This document shows, one piece after another, positions 62,201 through 64,000 of a stretch of DNA of 64,000 nt (position 1 is its first letter; every line of letters begins with the position of its first letter). The notes below the pieces were generated by a model. That model did no database searches. It was given only the letters and a program-made list of their open reading frames with translations, and had not been told where the DNA came from. The translations under genes and the position numbers were made by a program. Source of the DNA: Acidobacteriota bacterium (GTDB lineage Bacteria; Acidobacteriota; Terriglobia; Acidiferrales; UBA7541); NCBI GenBank assembly GCA_013289955.1, contig JABCYZ010000035.1, positions 1 through 64,000 of the forward strand. The letters run 5' to 3'.

Positions 62201-63216
62201 ATCCGACGCAAGCGTTTTACTCTTACGTTTACAGCAACTATGCGCCCTCGTGGGGTTGCGCGCTCTATCCAATGGATACCGTTTCGATTCCGGGCACGCC
62301 TGGCTCTGGCCTCCCAAGCCCGTGGAACAAAACGGTTGATCCGAACGGTACCGGGCTCGTTCTCTTTCAGCCCCAGTTCCAAACATTGCCGGGCTGGACG
62401 AACTTTGGTAATTCCAACTACAACAGCCTGCAGGTTTCGGTCCGCAAGAACGTAGGTGTTGCCCTCATCGGTGCTAACTACGTTTTCTCCAAAAGCATAG
62501 ATAACACGTCCACCGGCGAGAACGGTGACATCGCTTCCGGAGGCTCGACTTTGAGCGGAATCATCCAGAACCCCTTCGACCTGCGCGACGGCCGTGCGTT
62601 GTCCGACTTCAACCTGAGGCACAACTTCAACGCCTACTATGTCCTGGATCTTCCTTTTGGCCGGGGACGGAAATACCTGGGCAGTACCAATCGCTTTGCG
62701 GACGCGGTTGTCGGGGGCTGGGAATTCACCGGCGCCGTGCGGTGGCATTCCGGCTTCCCGGAGAGCCCGGGCGACGGCTTCAACTTTGCAACCAACTTCT
62801 TCCTGACGTCGTCCGGCACATGGACGGGGCCAACCGGTTCGAGTCTCACTCGCGACGCGCTTCGTAGCAACGGCTCCTTCTCGGGTCCAAACCTTTTTTC
62901 GAACCCGGATAGCACCTTTGCCAATGATATAGATTTCACCGGGCCAGGCCTCTCCGGTTCACGAAACGTCTTGACAGGGCCGGCTTATTTTGCGACGGAC
63001 ATGGGCTTGTACAAGACCTTCACGATGCCTTGGAGCGAGAAGCAGCATTTGCAGTTCCGCGTCTCGGCTTATAACGTATTCAACACCGTCAACTTTGATG
63101 ACACCACGCTCTCCTTGGATCCTACCAGCCCCGGAACTTTCGGGAACATCACTGGAACGGCGGGACCCCGCGGCGGTGCGCGCGAAATGGAGTTTGCCGT
63201 CCGCTTTGAATTCTAG
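59227..63216 (+). CDS. TonB-dependent receptor with N-terminal carboxypeptidase-regulatory-like domain, second copy
   Basis: A 1329-residue protein of the same type as its upstream neighbour. Signal peptide at about 1-27 (MLLVWLITCSVMAGAARAQ), regulatory-like domain to about 105 (GSLQGTVTDATGAAIAGAKVTATD), plug (NVIGEQEVKSLPFLARNVVNLLTMQPGV, GNQTSVTLDGVDSNDW, SVQEFRVTTTNANATSGLVGGAEVQLVTKSGTN) and barrel, ending EMEFAVRFEF. The two receptors are clearly divergent in the barrel, so they are old paralogues and probably have different ligands. The ATG at 59227 has AAAGGGG six bases upstream. It ends before a good terminator. Confidence 0.94.
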   Translation: MKWSSKSFMLLVWLITCSVMAGAARAQNVGSLQGTVTDATGAAIAGAKVTATDVGSGVVHSEESDKTGEFDFPQLPPGAYKIQVIKDGFRTFVAERVTVLVASPTRFDVKLELGAMSQKVVVEGASAPALNTEDATVGNVIGEQEVKSLPFLARNVVNLLTMQPGVIFTGMTDTDQLSMGSIQTLDPREGSVNGMRGNQTSVTLDGVDSNDWQNQSAFTSALPVTLDSVQEFRVTTTNANATSGLVGGAEVQLVTKSGTNDFHGNARWYYRTTGTSANSFFDNQSDIARPKLQRNIGGGSLGGPIKKDRAYFFLDNEERRDATAATEIRTVPSNSLRDGILLYQCTAGSTCPGGSIQGLTAAHQFPAGYTGLGPSDLQSLDPAGLGINQAMIKYMSLFPQGNDPFVGFDAPGDGTVLNFEGFRFNAPELTYNNTYIARLDYNITQDGKHSIFWRGNLEGLNTDITGAQFPGEPAASQLLNNSRGYAVQYQGQLSPHLINTARFGYTRQGVAQSGTTGPSFDVRSFDDIQNYTARPVDRVVPVYEVNDDLSYIKGKHTIQFGGVARFITNHRIDEGNSFPAYSANNGFCVSLCNDVADEVNAAGSGFPGSTNPTAITRSFMMLTGSITQVNATVLGDPSTGAVEPLGTPDKRDFAERSYEGYVQDSWHLRPNLTLTAGLRYSYETPVWETNGFEVRPTVDIMQWFHQREINMNEGIPSSASPLLSWAPAGKANHGANSWYDPYYKDIGPRLSLAYAPAFTTGLLGSLFGGPGKTSIRMGGGIYYDNIGQVIALDSDSQGSPGTSTALINNSTQFTLASAPRFSGSCSTSGCTGLPAAGPPFFDPPTSATFPYTPPATASFTGFAVDPHLRTPQSFHFTLSVQRELSHGVVLDVAYVGVLGRRLLGKTDFGAYEDIRDPKSGVDLWSAYRQLVKAGNLTPTGGPVIDPGNFGQLSTIQSIPFFTNMLPNMAAFVAGFDCAPTDTACKSSTLALNPTQAFYSYVYSNYAPSWGCALYPMDTVSIPGTPGSGLPSPWNKTVDPNGTGLVLFQPQFQTLPGWTNFGNSNYNSLQVSVRKNVGVALIGANYVFSKSIDNTSTGENGDIASGGSTLSGIIQNPFDLRDGRALSDFNLRHNFNAYYVLDLPFGRGRKYLGSTNRFADAVVGGWEFTGAVRWHSGFPESPGDGFNFATNFFLTSSGTWTGPTGSSLTRDALRSNGSFSGPNLFSNPDSTFANDIDFTGPGLSGSRNVLTGPAYFATDMGLYKTFTMPWSEKQHLQFRVSAYNVFNTVNFDDTTLSLDPTSPGTFGNITGTAGPRGGAREMEFAVRFEF

Positions 63217-63238
63217 GCTCTTGTCAGTCTTCTTTACG

Positions 63239-63274
63239 AAAAGGCCTCCGGAGTACCGTACCCGGGGGCCTTTT
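63239..63274 (+). terminator. Intrinsic terminator after the second receptor
   Basis: AAAAGGCCTCCGG at 63239-63251 pairs with the segment ending CCGGGGGCCTTTT at 63274, with a loop in between. The T-run is the 3' arm itself. Confidence 0.7.
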
Positions 63275-63365
63275 CCGTTTCTGTAGTGCGGACTCCGCCG
63301 ATGTATACTTCTCACCTGCAATTTTGCTCCATGACCATCGGCAAAAATACCGAGTTGGTGGAAGT

Positions 63366-64000
63366 GTGAACGGCGGAAAAAACCGAAAGATTCGCAGGAG
63401 GGACCTGCTTCGAGGATCGCTTCTTGGCGGAGGTGTGTTGCTCGCCGGGTTTGACAGGGTCCGCTGGCCAGGACCCATAGGATACCCATCCAAAGAGCTT
63501 TCTCCAGCCGGCAAGATGGTCGGAGTGGTGGAATTCACCGGGGAAGCACCGGTGCCGATGGACGAGGCATTTGGAGCGGAGCTCGATGGACGGCTTTATA
63601 CGGATTTGTCCAGACTGACCGCCGAAAATAGCGTAATCCCAGTCGAACAGTTCTACATCCGGACGCGAGCATCGAATCTGCTAGATGTTCACAAGCAGTG
63701 GCTCGTGCATGTTGCCGGTGATGTGGTTAAACCATTCGATCTCACGATCGAGGAGTTGAGGCAGATGGAAAGACCCATGGGTCTCCACCTAATGGAATGC
63801 TCGGGCAATGTGCGCAGCTTGCACTTCGGAATGATCGGCGTGGCGGAATGGATAGGGGCGCCGTTGTCGAACATTCTTGAAAGGGCAAAGCCGAAACCGG
63901 ACGCCAAGCGGGTGCTCATCTCCGGCTTTGATACCTATACGGCAAAGTCGGCCAGCTCGGTTCCTGGAGCCAGCTGGATCTTCACTCCGGACGAGCTGAA
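63366..64000 (+). CDS. Tat-exported sulfite-oxidase-family molybdopterin oxidoreductase, C-terminus cut off
   Basis: The frame opens at GTG 63366 and leaves the window after 211 residues. The N-terminus has a twin-arginine signal (KIRRRDLLRGSLLGGGVLL, residues 8-26). The molybdopterin fold of sulfite oxidase/YedY-type enzymes follows: QFYIRTRASNLLDVHKQWLVHVAGDVVKPFDLTIEEL, then the conserved MECSGNVRSL, whose Cys holds the molybdenum. GAEWIGAPL-like and VLISGFDTY segments follow. It should transfer an oxygen atom or reduce a small molecule in the periplasm. It depends on the cofactor that MoaA helps make. The start is 92 bases after the terminator. Confidence 0.9.
   Translation, partial: MNGGKNRKIRRRDLLRGSLLGGGVLLAGFDRVRWPGPIGYPSKELSPAGKMVGVVEFTGEAPVPMDEAFGAELDGRLYTDLSRLTAENSVIPVEQFYIRTRASNLLDVHKQWLVHVAGDVVKPFDLTIEELRQMERPMGLHLMECSGNVRSLHFGMIGVAEWIGAPLSNILERAKPKPDAKRVLISGFDTYTAKSASSVPGASWIFTPDEL

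Noticed and set aside
1..64000. CRISPR arrays, tRNA, rRNA and transposase genes
   Set aside because: I scanned for regularly spaced repeats, cloverleaf-like sequences and DDE or serine recombinase motifs and saw none; short tRNA-like folds could still be missed by eye.

Overview
This is a GC-rich window of chromosomal DNA, most likely from a soil-type Acidobacteriota. The lineage call is inference from family content. It rests on an ADOP-type FtsX permease with its N-terminal prefix domain, two large TonB-dependent receptors that open with a carboxypeptidase-regulatory-like domain, a VWFA-related secreted protein, a TIGR03118 protein, paired DUF3857 proteins and many exported peptidases. I found no rRNA, tRNA, CRISPR array, transposase or integrase.

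Layout, left to right. 1-2.1 kb: partial ADOP permease on the minus strand. 2.4-10.5 kb: DUF1232 protein, a Nim-like flavin-binding protein, a prolyl oligopeptidase fused to a SUMF1-like domain, a DUF2461 protein and two serine hydrolases of the beta-lactamase fold. 10.7-14.6 kb: a tightly coupled S10 carboxypeptidase - CstA - YbdD-like operon. 14.7-18.9 kb: methyltransferase, saccharopine-dehydrogenase-like protein, moaA behind a long structured leader, and a DUF2203 protein. 19-29.7 kb: DUF255 thioredoxin-like protein, DinB-like protein, membrane metallophosphoesterase, TIGR03118 protein, PilT-like ATPase, M28 peptidase and homoserine dehydrogenase. 29.7-35 kb: CsaA-like and Nim-like genes on the minus strand, divergent from a coupled run of aminotransferase V, gpmI, a small membrane protein and a D-2-hydroxyacid dehydrogenase. 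35-45.2 kb: VWFA protein, M20 peptidase, pyruvate kinase, a membrane sulfatase-like protein, rhomboid protease and an OPT transporter. 45.2-47.8 kb: a gene-poor accessory strip with a UPF0175/DUF3368 toxin-antitoxin pair whose toxin is interrupted by one in-frame stop, small unknown ORFs and several perfect hairpins. 47.8-54.6 kb: two overlapping DUF3857 transglutaminase-fold genes, DoxX, YqeY and serA. 54.9-63.2 kb: two TonB-dependent receptors separated by a decayed copy of the 3' end of serA. 63.4 kb to the end: start of a Tat-exported sulfite-oxidase-family molybdoenzyme.

Functionally the window leans towards protein and peptide use. There are exported S9, S10, M28 and M20 peptidases, CstA and OPT peptide or small-molecule carriers and two outer-membrane receptors, plus central carbon steps (gpmI, pyk, serA). 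MoaA supplies a molybdenum-cofactor step that the enzyme at the right edge would need. The points most worth a second look are the serA remnant between the receptors, the structured terminator-bearing moaA leader, the peptidase-SUMF1 fusion, the DUF3857 pair with one copy lacking its catalytic residues, and the nonsense-interrupted PIN toxin with a possible pseudoknot RNA upstream.
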